From: RGIG8748 sp045606045
GTDB lineage: Bacteria > Bacillota > Clostridia > UMGS1810
Length of the DNA stretch: 41,907 nucleotides
Assembly (NCBI GenBank): GCA_045606045.1
Contig: JAZURE010000040.1
Coordinates: forward strand, 1-41,907
Direction of reading: 5' to 3'
Every line of letters starts with the position of its first letter. Positions within the stretch are counted from its first letter, which is position 1. Both the position numbers and the translations under genes were made by a program. Shown piece after piece: positions 14,765 to 22,705 of this stretch. Under the pieces are notes generated by a model. It was given only the letters and a program-made list of their open reading frames with translations, was not told the origin of the DNA and did no database searches.

Positions 14765-14935
14765 ATGAAAGAAAAGCGCTATCAGAATGTGACAGCACTT
14801 TTGGGTGTGAAAATTAAAACTAAATCAGAGTGCGAAAAAGATTTGGGAGAAGAAAGATTGGAAAAATTCTTTCAAAATGCTAAATCTCAGTTTCTAAAAC
14901 AGGTCTCAAGTCTTCCCAAAACTCAATCAAAATAA
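14765..14935 (+). CDS. Small early phage protein, unknown function
   Basis: This 56-residue charged protein is the first coding sequence of the early operon. A longer frame runs back through the promoter and leader, which cannot be translated. The ATG at 14765 follows GGAGG at 9 bases. Its last 56 bp overlap tail-to-tail with the 3' end of the minus-strand gene 14880-15266. The translation-start region (GGAGGgaATCGAAGATGAAAG) is nearly repeated at 15325-15347. No family is recognised. Confidence 0.55.
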   Translation: MKEKRYQNVTALLGVKIKTKSECEKDLGEERLEKFFQNAKSQFLKQVSSLPKTQSK

Positions 14936-15266
14936 CACATAGAGTCTCATCTATGTTGTCCGGTACAGTTACATATGGAGTGAGCCGATTATTTTCAAAC
15001 AGATAACGAATTCCGATGATTCGAGCTATTACAGCATGCAAGAGATTTTCACCTTTCTTAGATACAATGAAACGAGTTTGTTTGGAAAGATTTCTAATAA
15101 AATCATCTATACTTTCACTGTTTTTACAGTCGTATAGATACGAGGACTTAAATGTTGATAGTGTCTCATTGCTAAGGAAATCATCAATTGAACTGTTTAG
15201 AATACAACATTCTTGAATGTGATTTGTAATGTCTTCAAGTACTTGTGTGTAGTGTAATTTTTTCAT
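14880..15266 (-). CDS. Counter-oriented hypothetical phage protein
   Basis: This 128-residue predominantly helical soluble protein has no motif I recognise. The ATG at 15266 follows GAGGTG at 8 bases; the longer frame from 15296 is less likely. It is transcribed against the early operon and its end overlaps that of the 14765 gene. It would be expressed in the lysogen if it has its own promoter, but no convincing one is visible. It could be a moron or a regulator. Confidence 0.55.
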   Translation of the reverse strand: MKKLHYTQVLEDITNHIQECCILNSSIDDFLSNETLSTFKSSYLYDCKNSESIDDFIRNLSKQTRFIVSKKGENLLHAVIARIIGIRYLFENNRLTPYVTVPDNIDETLCVILIEFWEDLRPVLETEI

Positions 15267-15340
15267 AAGTATATCACCTCTATGTGTTTGTACCACAGAA
15301 TTAATAGAAAATCTACATTTTTTGGAGGGAGGAATCGAAG

Positions 15341-15418
15341 ATGAAAGAAAACATCGTTTTAGTACTTGCGGGGATATCTCTTATTCTTGGAATTATAACT
15401 GCAATTAGGAATAGGTAA
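15341..15418 (+). CDS. 25-residue single-TM phage peptide
   Basis: A small ORF encodes one hydrophobic helix (IVLVLAGISLILGIITAI) with a short charged N-terminus and a basic tail (RNR). GGAGGGAGG precedes the ATG by about 8 bases, and the bases around the start nearly duplicate those at 14765. It is likely a membrane micropeptide; its function is unknown. Confidence 0.5.
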   Translation: MKENIVLVLAGISLILGIITAIRNR

Positions 15419-15438
15419 TTTTTATATGGAGGAGTTAT

Positions 15439-15636
15439 ATGACAACAATAAATTGTATTGTATTATGGTTGCTATATGCTTGCATACGAAAATGGCTCAA
15501 GTGGCGAAAGATGGCGAAAGCTTTGTGTTTATGGATATCATACAATACCAATAAAGAACCAACTGATGAAGAATTAGATGCATGTCTCAGAAGACACGAG
15601 GAGCTTAGGAATTACTTTGATACACTACATAAATAG
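15439..15636 (+). CDS. Small phage membrane-associated protein
   Basis: This 65-residue protein has an N-terminal hydrophobic helix (TINCIVLWLLYACI), a basic WLKWRKMAK stretch and a charged C-terminal helix. The ATG at 15439 follows GGAGG at 6 bases, 20 bp behind the 25-residue peptide gene. No family is recognised. It could be a holin-like or anchoring protein, but its early position argues against lysis. Confidence 0.5.
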   Translation: MTTINCIVLWLLYACIRKWLKWRKMAKALCLWISYNTNKEPTDEELDACLRRHEELRNYFDTLHK

Positions 15637-15674
15637 TGCATCGAAGAATTTAAAAAGTTAACGAGATATGGAAT

Positions 15675-16010
15675 TTAAAGGTTTTGCAGTGTTCCAATAA
15701 TGTCAATAAGTGATTTAATGGATACGCCGACTTCAAGAAACTTTTTTAGTACTTTTTTCCATGATTTTTCAGAACGTATTTTGGCGACTGCGTCATGACC
15801 TTTAGGCGATAAATCTTCTATGGTGTAATCGTCAAAAAAATATTCTTTCATCTCTGAAAACAATCCGGACATATGACATTGTTTCAAGTGATAAATAACT
15901 TCCTGGCAGTCGTATTTATCCAACAATTCATATTTACCGGGGTATTCCATATCTTCGTTTGCTTCTACTGTAAGCAGAATATCTCGAATACAATCGGGAT
16001 TAAGTTTCAT
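15675..16010 (-). CDS. DUF2513-family phage protein
   Basis: This 111-residue soluble protein has the N-terminus MKLNPDCIRDILLTVEANED and a YHLKQCHMSGLF segment, both characteristic of DUF2513 proteins, which are common in Firmicute prophages. The later part (IEDLSPKGHDAVAKIRS) reads like a winged-helix wing region. No function is established. It lies against the direction of the early operon and has its own promoter (-10 at 16036-16041), so it may be made during lysogeny. Confidence 0.75.
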   Translation of the reverse strand: MKLNPDCIRDILLTVEANEDMEYPGKYELLDKYDCQEVIYHLKQCHMSGLFSEMKEYFFDDYTIEDLSPKGHDAVAKIRSEKSWKKVLKKFLEVGVSIKSLIDIIGTLQNL

Positions 16011-16035
16011 GGTATCACCACCTTTCTATGAGGTG

Positions 16036-16041
16036 ATTATA
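16036..16041 (-). promoter_or_regulatory. Extended -10 promoter of the DUF2513 gene
   Basis: On the minus strand TATAAT at 16036-16041 is preceded by TGC, giving an extended -10. The -35 position is poor. It is about 25 bp from the DUF2513 start. Confidence 0.5.
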
Positions 16042-16084
16042 GCATAGCTTGTTAAATAAATCTATATATTTGGAGGGATAACAA

Positions 16085-16618
16085 ATGCTTAAATTTAGTG
16101 AACAGGAAGAGAAGTTTTTGAAAGAATTTTATGAAAAGCAGCACTCCGGCGCTAAAGATAATGTTGGCACGAGAGATGCAATACATGTTGTAGAAAGAGT
16201 GGTTAAGCAGTTTGTACCAGTTCCCGATGAAGGAAATTGGTATTATGACGAAAAGTGTTATTACTGCTTTGATGATTTGATTGATGCACTTAGGGAAGAA
16301 ATTCCCGATTTGCCCGATTATGATGATGTAAAGTATGAGGAAGTTAATGGAACTGAAATTTGGAGCAGAGCTGATTATATAAAGGCTTATGATATTTCTG
16401 CTTATGAAGGAAGAATAGTTGAGTCCTATCGACCCGTTGCATTCTTTTTTATCCTGGATGAAGCTAAAAGATACAGAAATGATTATCAAGCTCACAATTG
16501 TAGCGATTGTAGGATATATACATATTCCCTTGGATATTCAAATTATGGTGATTTACCCGTGTTTAGAGAGTTGCTTCTCAGAATGGGAAAGGAACTTCTT
16601 GGGGAGGAAACTATATAA
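16085..16618 (+). CDS. Hypothetical early phage protein
   Basis: This 177-residue acidic protein is rich in Asp, Glu and Tyr, with no membrane segment and no motif I can name. The acidic stretches EIPDLPDYDDVKYEE and the Cys pair in AHNCSDCRI are notable. The start follows a GGAGGG site. It begins a run of closely spaced small genes up to the transposase. An acidic DNA-mimic role is conceivable but only a guess. Confidence 0.55.
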   Translation: MLKFSEQEEKFLKEFYEKQHSGAKDNVGTRDAIHVVERVVKQFVPVPDEGNWYYDEKCYYCFDDLIDALREEIPDLPDYDDVKYEEVNGTEIWSRADYIKAYDISAYEGRIVESYRPVAFFFILDEAKRYRNDYQAHNCSDCRIYTYSLGYSNYGDLPVFRELLLRMGKELLGEETI

Positions 16619-16632
16619 TTTGGAGGTACAAC

Positions 16633-16812
16633 ATGAATTATGAAGATGCTTTGAAAATTGCAGATGAGAAACTTAGTATATTATCTGTTCAATATGAAAA
16701 CATGAGAATACCATCGCTAAGATGGAAGCTCTTAAAAAACTTGATTTGGTTTGCACCATTAGTTCGTCTTGCGAAAATTGGACTGGAAACGGAAAGGAGT
16801 AAACAAAAATGA
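16633..16812 (+). CDS. Small early phage protein, 59 residues
   Basis: An ORF starting at ATG 16633, 8 bases behind GGAGG, encodes a basic protein with an amphipathic helix and a hydrophobic stretch (NLIWFAPLVRLAKIG). Its TGA overlaps the ATG of the next gene (ATGA), indicating translational coupling. No family is recognised. Confidence 0.55.
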   Translation: MNYEDALKIADEKLSILSVQYENMRIPSLRWKLLKNLIWFAPLVRLAKIGLETERSKQK

Positions 16813-17036
16813 GGATATGGTTTGCGATTGTGTGTTTGGCACTGGTTGCAGTCATGTGCATAGCGCTGATTGTAACTACAATCATGGCCGGGATTATATG
16901 TCCGGGATATGCGAATCCATTTATTGATACTGTAGTTTGTGTTATAGCCGGTATTTTCGCCGTGGGAATACTCATTACTATATGGAATTTAATTCGTATT
17001 AAAAAGCGTTTTAAGGAGGTTTCAAAACTGTGGTAA
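16809..17036 (+). CDS. Two-TM phage membrane protein
   Basis: This 75-residue protein has two predicted transmembrane helices (WFAIVCLALVAVMCIALIV and VVCVIAGIFAVGILITIW) and a basic C-terminal tail. It is coupled to the genes on either side by overlaps of 4 and 7 bp. Its topology resembles small holin-like or exclusion proteins; its place in the early operon favours the latter, but there is no direct evidence. Confidence 0.55.
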   Translation: MRIWFAIVCLALVAVMCIALIVTTIMAGIICPGYANPFIDTVVCVIAGIFAVGILITIWNLIRIKKRFKEVSKLW

Positions 17037-17374
17037 AGATTGAAAGTATTGTTAAAGAGGCTTTGAACGGATTTTTGTCGCTTGATTTGGCAAATAAAAC
17101 CGCGGAGAGAATTGCCGAAAAAGCAAAGGAAAAGAATCTTGTTCTTATAGAGGAAAGATTTTGTGTATGGAATGATTTTGAGGAGAAAAAACCGGATGTA
17201 TGGATTGATGATGAGAGTCGTCAATATGTGGAATTTGCCATTCACAGAAAAGGGCCATGGAAAGTAATACTTGCATATTTTGACGGAACCCGCTTTTTCT
17301 CCCTGGGCGACAAACAAAAAGTATACTATGCAGATGTAACTCACTGGGTGCGGATGCCGAGATTGTTGGGATAA
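17030..17374 (+). CDS. DUF551-like early phage protein
   Basis: This 114-residue protein starts at GTG 17030, behind AAGGAGG. The N-terminal half is helical. The C-terminal half has alternating hydrophobics and ends in YADVTHWVRMPRLLG, close to the VTHWMPLP ending typical of the DUF551 domain common in phages. The expected N-terminal DUF551 motif is not clear, so the match is partial. The function is unknown. Confidence 0.55.
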   Translation: MVKIESIVKEALNGFLSLDLANKTAERIAEKAKEKNLVLIEERFCVWNDFEEKKPDVWIDDESRQYVEFAIHRKGPWKVILAYFDGTRFFSLGDKQKVYYADVTHWVRMPRLLG

Positions 17375-17409
17375 AATAGAGAATCAACTGATAAGTGAGG
17401 AGTTAAAAA

Positions 17410-17850
17410 ATGAATAAAAATATAAGATTTTATGTAATGCATAATAGCAAAACGGGTGATGTAGAGTTTGTAGATGCAAGCAGAGGCATACGGATGAAGG
17501 AGCTCCTGCTTAACGGATTTGTAAATATTGGAGGCGGTGAGTGCAAGGATGTATCCGAGCTTAACCGTGGCATATGCAACAATATGCGCGGATTGTATGA
17601 ATATCAAAAGAGGCAAAATGATGAGCTTAAGGTACAGCTTGAAAGAGCTCTGCAGAAACTCAAGGAAGTGCACAGGATATCGAATACATCGTCAAGAGTG
17701 CAAATTCGAGAGCAGCATGTGTTATTTGAGGGTAAACAATACAACAATATAGATTCTCTGCCACTAAGAGAGAGGATAGAAGCCAATAAAGGACCTCGTT
17801 TTGGATACATAATGCCTCTCGTAAAAGAGCTTTGGGAAGATGTTAATTAA
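17410..17850 (+). CDS. Hypothetical early phage protein with coiled coil
   Basis: This 146-residue protein has a helical heptad-like segment at about residues 55-90 (YEYQKRQNDELKVQLERALQ). A compact C-terminal part follows, with VLFEGKQYNNIDSLPLRERI. It has no known motif to me. It sits between the DUF551-like gene and the Ner-like gene with normal spacing and a GAGG site. Confidence 0.5.
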   Translation: MNKNIRFYVMHNSKTGDVEFVDASRGIRMKELLLNGFVNIGGGECKDVSELNRGICNNMRGLYEYQKRQNDELKVQLERALQKLKEVHRISNTSSRVQIREQHVLFEGKQYNNIDSLPLRERIEANKGPRFGYIMPLVKELWEDVN

Positions 17851-17865
17851 GAAAGAAGGTACGAC

Positions 17866-18084
17866 ATGGGAAAGAATATATTCAAATTAAGGCTTACAAT
17901 GCTTGGAAAAACACAGACAGATTTACTCTATGAGGTACAAAAGAGAGGGTATCCTACTCTGGCAGCATCCAACTTCTCAAGGATTGTTCTGCAACAGACC
18001 TTCGGACCGCAGGCAATGGCTATCCGCAAGGTTGCAGGCGATGTACTTGATGAGTGGGAAAAAGACATGAAGAAAGCACAGTAA
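17866..18084 (+). CDS. Ner-like small DNA-binding protein
   Basis: This 72-residue basic protein has an XRE/Ner-like helical arrangement (KLRLTMLGKTQTDLLYEVQK, then SNFSRIVLQQT). It lies 12 bp upstream of the transposase gene, the position held by Ner in Mu. Mu Ner represses early and repressor transcription. The helix-turn-helix match is by eye, so identity as a functional Ner is probable rather than certain. Confidence 0.6.
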   Translation: MGKNIFKLRLTMLGKTQTDLLYEVQKRGYPTLAASNFSRIVLQQTFGPQAMAIRKVAGDVLDEWEKDMKKAQ

Positions 18085-18096
18085 GCAGGTGAAAAA

Positions 18097-20043
18097 ATGA
18101 CCTATTTAACAGTTGAAGAGCTGTCAGTTTTAAGTGGTGATAGTGTGAGAACTATCAGACGAAAAGCAACATCTGGGGAAATATATGCCGCATGTGAGCA
18201 TCGCAATTCGAAAGACTATACATACCGTTTCCCCGTCGACAAGCTTCCCGACAACCTCAAAAAGAAATATTACCGCAAGCTCAAGGCGGAAACCACATCT
18301 GCACCCATAAGTCAAAAGAGCCTCGAAGAATACACAGAGGACCAAAGAGGTCAGATACGATGGTGGACTGAATGCCTCGAACGGTGGCAAATGATGCGTA
18401 CTGCCTACAACGGAAGCAAGGGTGATGCTGATGTATGCTTCATCCGAATGCTTGAGCTCGAGAGCGCCGGAGAGATAAGCATAAGTGTGGGTACACTTTA
18501 CCGCAAGAAGCGAGCTCTGGATGAGGGCGACATAGATGCTCTGATTGAACGGCGCGGAGGTTCTAACCGTGGAAAAAGTTCCATCCCGGACGAAGTGTGG
18601 GATTACTTCCTGTACATCTATCTCAATGAAAATCAGCCAAAGGTGGCAAGGTGCTATGAGCTTGCCAAGGAATATGCAAGAGAGCACTGTCCCGAATGCC
18701 TGGATAACTTTCCGAGCCGTGTTACATTTGACCGCAGGCTCGCAAAGGTTCCCGAGGCAGTTAAGGTTCTCGGCCGTGAGGGCAAAAAGGCTTGTGCGGA
18801 CAAGGTGGAGCCGTACATAAACAGAGATTACAGTGAGCTTGAGTCCAATGATATATGGATTGCGGACAACCACACCCTTGATATCATAAGCCGATATGAC
18901 GGTACCGATAAAACGCACAGGTTATCTCTTACGGCATTTATGGATGCCAGAAGCGGTATTGTGGTCGGTTGGAATGTGACGGACAACCCCTGCAGCCAGA
19001 GTACGATACTTGCTCTTCGCAAAGCAATACTGCGATGCGGTATACCTAAAAAGGCGTATTTTGACAACGGCTCAGAGTTCCTTACGCATGACCTTGCAGG
19101 AAGAGGACACAGAAGACGAAAAAGCATGGAAGAGCCTCTTGTAAGTAAACCCGTATTTGACAGACTTGGTATAGAGCTTGTAAATGCCCTGGTAACAAAC
19201 GCAAAGGCAAAGCCTATAGAAAGATACTTTGAAACTCTTAAAAATGACATAAGCCGTGGCTTTAAGACCTTCTGCGGCGGTAACATACTGGAAAGACCCG
19301 AAAATCTTAAGCATGTGCTCAAGGATGGAGATGTTCCCACCGACAGCGAGGTTACAAGGATTATCGGTGAGCTCATAGATAATGTGTACAATGTGGGAGC
19401 CTATGGCGGTAAGGTTACCAAGGATAAGGGCAAACGCAGGATTGATGTATACAATGAAAACCGCACGGTAGTACGCCAGCCTGTGAGTCCGGAGGATTTA
19501 AACCTTATGCTTATGAGAACTGCATTACCACAAAAGGTAGGCAGAAACGGAGTATATCTTAATATCGCCGGAGAGAAGCTTGAGTACTGGGACAATGAAA
19601 CATATCTCCTATTCGGTCAGAGGGTATACATACGATATGACCCCGAGGACCTGCGGGAAGTACGCTTGTACGAAGCGGAAACAGACAGGTTTATACGCAC
19701 GGTAGCTCTCAGCCGTGAAACATCTATAGCATTTGATGCAGGGCGCGAGGATGTAGCTCTGGCTATGAGTAAGGTCCGCGAGGTGCACAAGGCCATTAAG
19801 AAAGACTACAAAGAGTACAAGGAACGGCTCTCTCCCGAAAAGCGTATAGACATGCTTGATATGCAAATACGAAAGGCACAACGACAGAAAGGCGAATTTG
19901 CAATCAACACACCAAAGGTTATATTGCCTGTCAGTGCAAATGATGAAACGGTTGAGCGCAAGGTTGCAGTCGGCGAATCGCATGTTGTAAAGCTTGATAT
20001 TGAAATGATGAACAAAAACGCAGCTAACAGACTGAAAAAATGA
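18097..20043 (+). CDS. MuA-type DDE transposase
   Basis: This 648-residue recombinase catalyses replicative transposition of the prophage by DNA nicking and strand transfer. The N-terminus (TYLTVEELSVLSGDSVRTIR) is a MuA/Mu repressor-type winged helix, followed by helical end-binding domains to about residue 230. The RNase-H-like core shows the triad: D257 in IWIADNHTLD, D323 in KAYFDNGSEF, and E375 in AKPIERYFETLKND. A beta-barrel follows (about 470-560), and a basic C-terminal tail may contact MuB and host ClpX. The length matches MuA (663). The MuB partner is encoded 15 bp downstream. Transposition rather than site-specific integration is therefore the lifestyle, and no integrase gene is present. 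Confidence 0.95.
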   Translation: MTYLTVEELSVLSGDSVRTIRRKATSGEIYAACEHRNSKDYTYRFPVDKLPDNLKKKYYRKLKAETTSAPISQKSLEEYTEDQRGQIRWWTECLERWQMMRTAYNGSKGDADVCFIRMLELESAGEISISVGTLYRKKRALDEGDIDALIERRGGSNRGKSSIPDEVWDYFLYIYLNENQPKVARCYELAKEYAREHCPECLDNFPSRVTFDRRLAKVPEAVKVLGREGKKACADKVEPYINRDYSELESNDIWIADNHTLDIISRYDGTDKTHRLSLTAFMDARSGIVVGWNVTDNPCSQSTILALRKAILRCGIPKKAYFDNGSEFLTHDLAGRGHRRRKSMEEPLVSKPVFDRLGIELVNALVTNAKAKPIERYFETLKNDISRGFKTFCGGNILERPENLKHVLKDGDVPTDSEVTRIIGELIDNVYNVGAYGGKVTKDKGKRRIDVYNENRTVVRQPVSPEDLNLMLMRTALPQKVGRNGVYLNIAGEKLEYWDNETYLLFGQRVYIRYDPEDLREVRLYEAETDRFIRTVALSRETSIAFDAGREDVALAMSKVREVHKAIKKDYKEYKERLSPEKRIDMLDMQIRKAQRQKGEFAINTPKVILPVSANDETVERKVAVGESHVVKLDIEMMNKNAANRLKK

Positions 20044-20058
20044 TAAGGAGTGTATGTA

Positions 20059-20991
20059 ATGCATTACGATGAAAAAGCGAGAAAAAGAATTTTAGAAAAG
20101 CTTGAGGCTTTCGCATCGGAACAAGGAAGCATGAACAAGGCATCTGTTCTGGTCGGCGTGTCTTCACCGGTTATTTCCGGACTGAAAGCCGGAAACTACA
20201 GGGGTGATGCCGACAAACAGTTTGAGATACTTGACAAATATTTTAGTGCCAGGGAGGATGCGGAGGAAGTAGTTACAGTTCCTGCAGAAGAAACGGGCTA
20301 CATGCCTACATCCATAAGCGAGGAGATTTGCGCAGTTATTAAGAACTGTCAGCTCAACGGTGGTCTGGCAGCAGTGTCGGGACATGCAGGAATCGGTAAG
20401 ACAATGGCGGTGACTAAATTCGCACAGGAAAACCCGTCACTTGCAAAGGTCATAACCGTAACGGCATGTACAAAGAGCATTAAAAGCGTCTTAAAGCAGC
20501 TTTGTGAAAAATTCTCTATAGGGAAATGTGCTGCCGATGAAATGTGGTTCAGACTCGTAGGTAAAATGAGTGACAAAATGGTGCTCATATTTGATGAAGC
20601 TCAGCACCTTCCTCTTAAAACCATAGAAATGCTCCGTTCGTTTTCGGACTATTTCTACTCGCAGGGGCAGACGCTTGGTATTGTGTTTGTGGGTAATCTT
20701 GAGGTCGCTGAGAACTTCAACGGAAACAGGAGGGCCGACTATGCTCAAATTGTAAACCGCACAAGACTTAACCGCAGATACTATACGGAAGATGTTACGG
20801 AAAATGATGCAAAAATGCTCTTTCCCCGTTTCTGCGGTGATGATATGAAAATGGGATTTATGCTTGGTGTCTGCAGGTCTTCACTTGGTATAAGAGGTGC
20901 AAGGGTATTTTATGAGAATGCCCTGGATGCAGGCGTAAGCACATATGATGAGCTCACAGAGCTTGCGAAAAAGCTTTCGCTTAAGATTTGA
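20059..20991 (+). CDS. MuB-type AAA+ ATPase, target-DNA activator
   Basis: This protein of about 310 residues has an N-terminal helix-turn-helix (GSMNKASVLVGVSSPVISGL). An AAA+ module follows with Walker A GHAGIGKT (about 108-115) and Walker B MVLIFDEAQHL (D179/E180). MuB-type ATPases coat target DNA, deliver it to the transposase and give target immunity. A longer frame starts at 20050, but AAGGAG lies 8 bases before ATG 20059. The gene directly follows the transposase, as in Mu and related elements. Confidence 0.93.
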   Translation: MHYDEKARKRILEKLEAFASEQGSMNKASVLVGVSSPVISGLKAGNYRGDADKQFEILDKYFSAREDAEEVVTVPAEETGYMPTSISEEICAVIKNCQLNGGLAAVSGHAGIGKTMAVTKFAQENPSLAKVITVTACTKSIKSVLKQLCEKFSIGKCAADEMWFRLVGKMSDKMVLIFDEAQHLPLKTIEMLRSFSDYFYSQGQTLGIVFVGNLEVAENFNGNRRADYAQIVNRTRLNRRYYTEDVTENDAKMLFPRFCGDDMKMGFMLGVCRSSLGIRGARVFYENALDAGVSTYDELTELAKKLSLKI

Positions 20992-21004
20992 GGAGGTTAA
21001 TGAC

Positions 21005-21259
21005 ATGTCAAAATATCAAAAGACAGTAAAGAGACTTACAAAGACGGGAGCCATAACGCTCACAAAGGATATAAGGTACTTAACAGGTCTTCGCGCTCAC
21101 GATGCAGTTGATGTGGAAGTGTGCGAGATTAACGGCAACTGGGTAATAAATATCATGCAGCATATACCGCAATGTTTCTTTTGTGGTTCGCAGGATAATC
21201 TTAAAAATTACAAGAAGTATCCCGTGTGCCAGAGCTGCAGAAGGGAGCTTGCAAAATGA
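21005..21259 (+). CDS. AbrB/SpoVT-like domain with C-terminal zinc ribbon
   Basis: This 84-residue protein joins two small modules. Residues 1-52 look like an AbrB/SpoVT swapped-hairpin DNA-binding domain (GAITLTKDIRYLTGLRAHDA, VDVEVCEING). Residues 54-84 hold two Cys pairs (CFFCGS and CQSC) forming a probable zinc ribbon. A longer frame overlaps the ATPase gene; ATG 21005 with GAGGAGG upstream is the start. Its stop overlaps the next ATG. It is likely a phage transcription factor, but its target is unknown. Confidence 0.75.
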   Translation: MSKYQKTVKRLTKTGAITLTKDIRYLTGLRAHDAVDVEVCEINGNWVINIMQHIPQCFFCGSQDNLKNYKKYPVCQSCRRELAK

Positions 21260-21933
21260 CTATACACAATGATGAAATTAAGTCAAAGGTAGACAAGCTT
21301 TGCACTCTGCAAAAGCAGATAGCAATGCTAAAAAAAGAAGCCGATGAGCTTTCGGGCTTCTTCACCGTGAGAGCAAAGGGCGACCTTGAATGTAAAAAGA
21401 CAAAGAGTATCAAGTATGCAGGTACAGGAAATAACATGGTAACAGCTACAACATCTACATCGCTTGAGATTGTGCATACAGGGCTTCTTAAGAAGCTTCT
21501 CGGAAAAGACAAGTATGACGAGGTTGTAAAAAAAGAGGTTACATATTCCGTAAAGGGAGCAAAGCATAAAAGGACTCTGGGCGGTATTGCCAACGGGGAA
21601 TATATTAAGAGTACGGCAAAGGAGATTATCGGAGAGTTCTGCAAGGAAACGGGAACATCGCAAGCACTTCTCAACAAGTGCAAAGGCAGTTTCGATAAAG
21701 ACAAAAAAGCTCTTATGGATATTGGAGGTCTCAGTGAGGACAATGCAGAATATTTTGCATACTTCATATCCGAAGCATTTACAAAGGATGAATTTGCAGA
21801 CCTCATATCCCAGGGAAAATACGGTAGTGATTTTGATAAGGCGGTGCATGAGCTGAAAAAATCCATTCTTGCTGTAAAGACGGAAAAAATAAAGGTGACA
21901 TACGATGAAACCGATACAGCCGAATCAGATTAA
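21256..21933 (+). CDS. Hypothetical early phage protein, Gam-position
   Basis: This 225-residue protein has an N-terminal coiled coil (KVDKLCTLQKQIAMLKKEAD). A beta-rich part (RAKGDLECKKTKSIKYAG), a lysine-rich middle and a helical C-terminus follow. It lies between the MuB and GemA genes, where Mu encodes Kil and Gam, but I do not see a clear Gam signature. The ATG overlaps the previous stop (ATGA). The function is unknown; a DNA-end protection or recombination role is a positional guess. Confidence 0.55.
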   Translation: MTIHNDEIKSKVDKLCTLQKQIAMLKKEADELSGFFTVRAKGDLECKKTKSIKYAGTGNNMVTATTSTSLEIVHTGLLKKLLGKDKYDEVVKKEVTYSVKGAKHKRTLGGIANGEYIKSTAKEIIGEFCKETGTSQALLNKCKGSFDKDKKALMDIGGLSEDNAEYFAYFISEAFTKDEFADLISQGKYGSDFDKAVHELKKSILAVKTEKIKVTYDETDTAESD

Positions 21934-22345
21934 GTCAATATATGCAAGTGGCAACAAGCTTGGTATGTGCGACCGAACTGACAGAGAGAATGATATGCTC
22001 CACCTGCTTATACACAGGACCACAGGAAAGAATTCCGTTAAAGAGCTATCCTACACAGAGGCTCTGGCGGTTATAAAAGAACTCAGAAAGAGCGAAATTC
22101 TCGAGAGCAAAATGAGCGCCGGGCAACGCTCTAAGGCATGGGCTCTCTTTTATCAGCTCAAGGAGCTCTCGCCCTCCGAGGCTTCGGACGGTGAACGGAT
22201 GGCAGGAATTGTGACCAAGGTTACCGGAGTATCCTGCAGCAGAAAAAATCCTTTTGTATGGCTCGGCAAAAAGCAAGGCAATGATGTCATAGAAATGCTC
22301 AAGCGATACATAGCAACCGAAAAGAACAAAGTCGGTAAGGAGTGA
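21905..22345 (+). CDS. gemA: GemA/gp16-like regulatory protein (DUF1018)
   Basis: This 146-residue protein matches the Mu GemA (gp16, DUF1018) pattern: IKSIYASGNKLGMCDR at the start, LIHRTTGKNSVKELSYTEAL in the middle and a C-terminal helical part. In Mu, GemA modulates host gene expression and DNA topology. The gene overlaps the upstream frame by 29 bp and lies directly upstream of the Mor-family gene, the Mu order. Identity is by sequence pattern plus synteny. Confidence 0.85.
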   Translation: MKPIQPNQIKSIYASGNKLGMCDRTDRENDMLHLLIHRTTGKNSVKELSYTEALAVIKELRKSEILESKMSAGQRSKAWALFYQLKELSPSEASDGERMAGIVTKVTGVSCSRKNPFVWLGKKQGNDVIEMLKRYIATEKNKVGKE

Positions 22346-22350
22346 TGCCA

Positions 22351-22674
22351 ATGAAAGCGGATGAGATTAAGCTTTCGGAGCTTCCGGAGGTATATCAGAC
22401 CATAGCCGAGCTTATAGGATTTGAAAACATGGTGCTGCTTGCCGAAACCTTTGACGGTGAGTATGTATATTTCCCAAAAATTGAATCTCTCAGGCGATTT
22501 TCACGCAACAGGAAGATTGTGGAAGAATTCAACGGTGCAAATTACAAAGTACTTGCTCAGAAATACGGACTTACGGAAACACATGTGCGCGCCATAGTTA
22601 AAGAAAGCGGTACAGCGAACATATACCGCCCTGCAGAAAACCAAATAACAATGTTTGATGAAGAGTCGTTTTGA
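22351..22674 (+). CDS. Mor/C-family transcription activator
   Basis: This 108-residue protein (107 plus stop) has the Mor fold: an N-terminal dimerisation helix (ELPEVYQTIAELIGFENMVL), a beta strand GEYVYFPKIESL, and a C-terminal helix-turn-helix (NYKVLAQKYGLTETHVRAIV). Mor and C of Mu are dimers that bind dyads next to the -35 and recruit RNA polymerase to middle and late promoters. ATG 22351 has AAGGAG at 8 bases; the upstream GTG 22342 is less likely. It is the last early gene, and a candidate target promoter with a palindrome lies 30-75 bp downstream. Confidence 0.88.
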   Translation: MKADEIKLSELPEVYQTIAELIGFENMVLLAETFDGEYVYFPKIESLRRFSRNRKIVEEFNGANYKVLAQKYGLTETHVRAIVKESGTANIYRPAENQITMFDEESF

Positions 22675-22691
22675 TGCGGCTCTTCTTTTTT
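22660..22691 (+). terminator. Early operon terminator
   Basis: GAAGAGTCG (22660-22668) pairs with CGGCTCTTC (22677-22685) with one G-T pair, followed by TTTTTT. It overlaps the last codons of the activator gene and cleanly separates early from late transcription. Confidence 0.85.
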
Positions 22692-22705
22692 ATTTAAGTA
22701 AATTC

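Noticed and set aside
16673..17344. 223-codon minus-strand ORF opposite the small early genes
   Set aside because: It is covered by three well-supported coupled plus-strand genes with ribosome sites; the opposite frame is a composition artefact.
18130..19391. Long antisense ORFs opposite the transposase (262 and 187 codons)
   Set aside because: They are shadows of the codon-biased transposase frame, without ribosome sites or family features.
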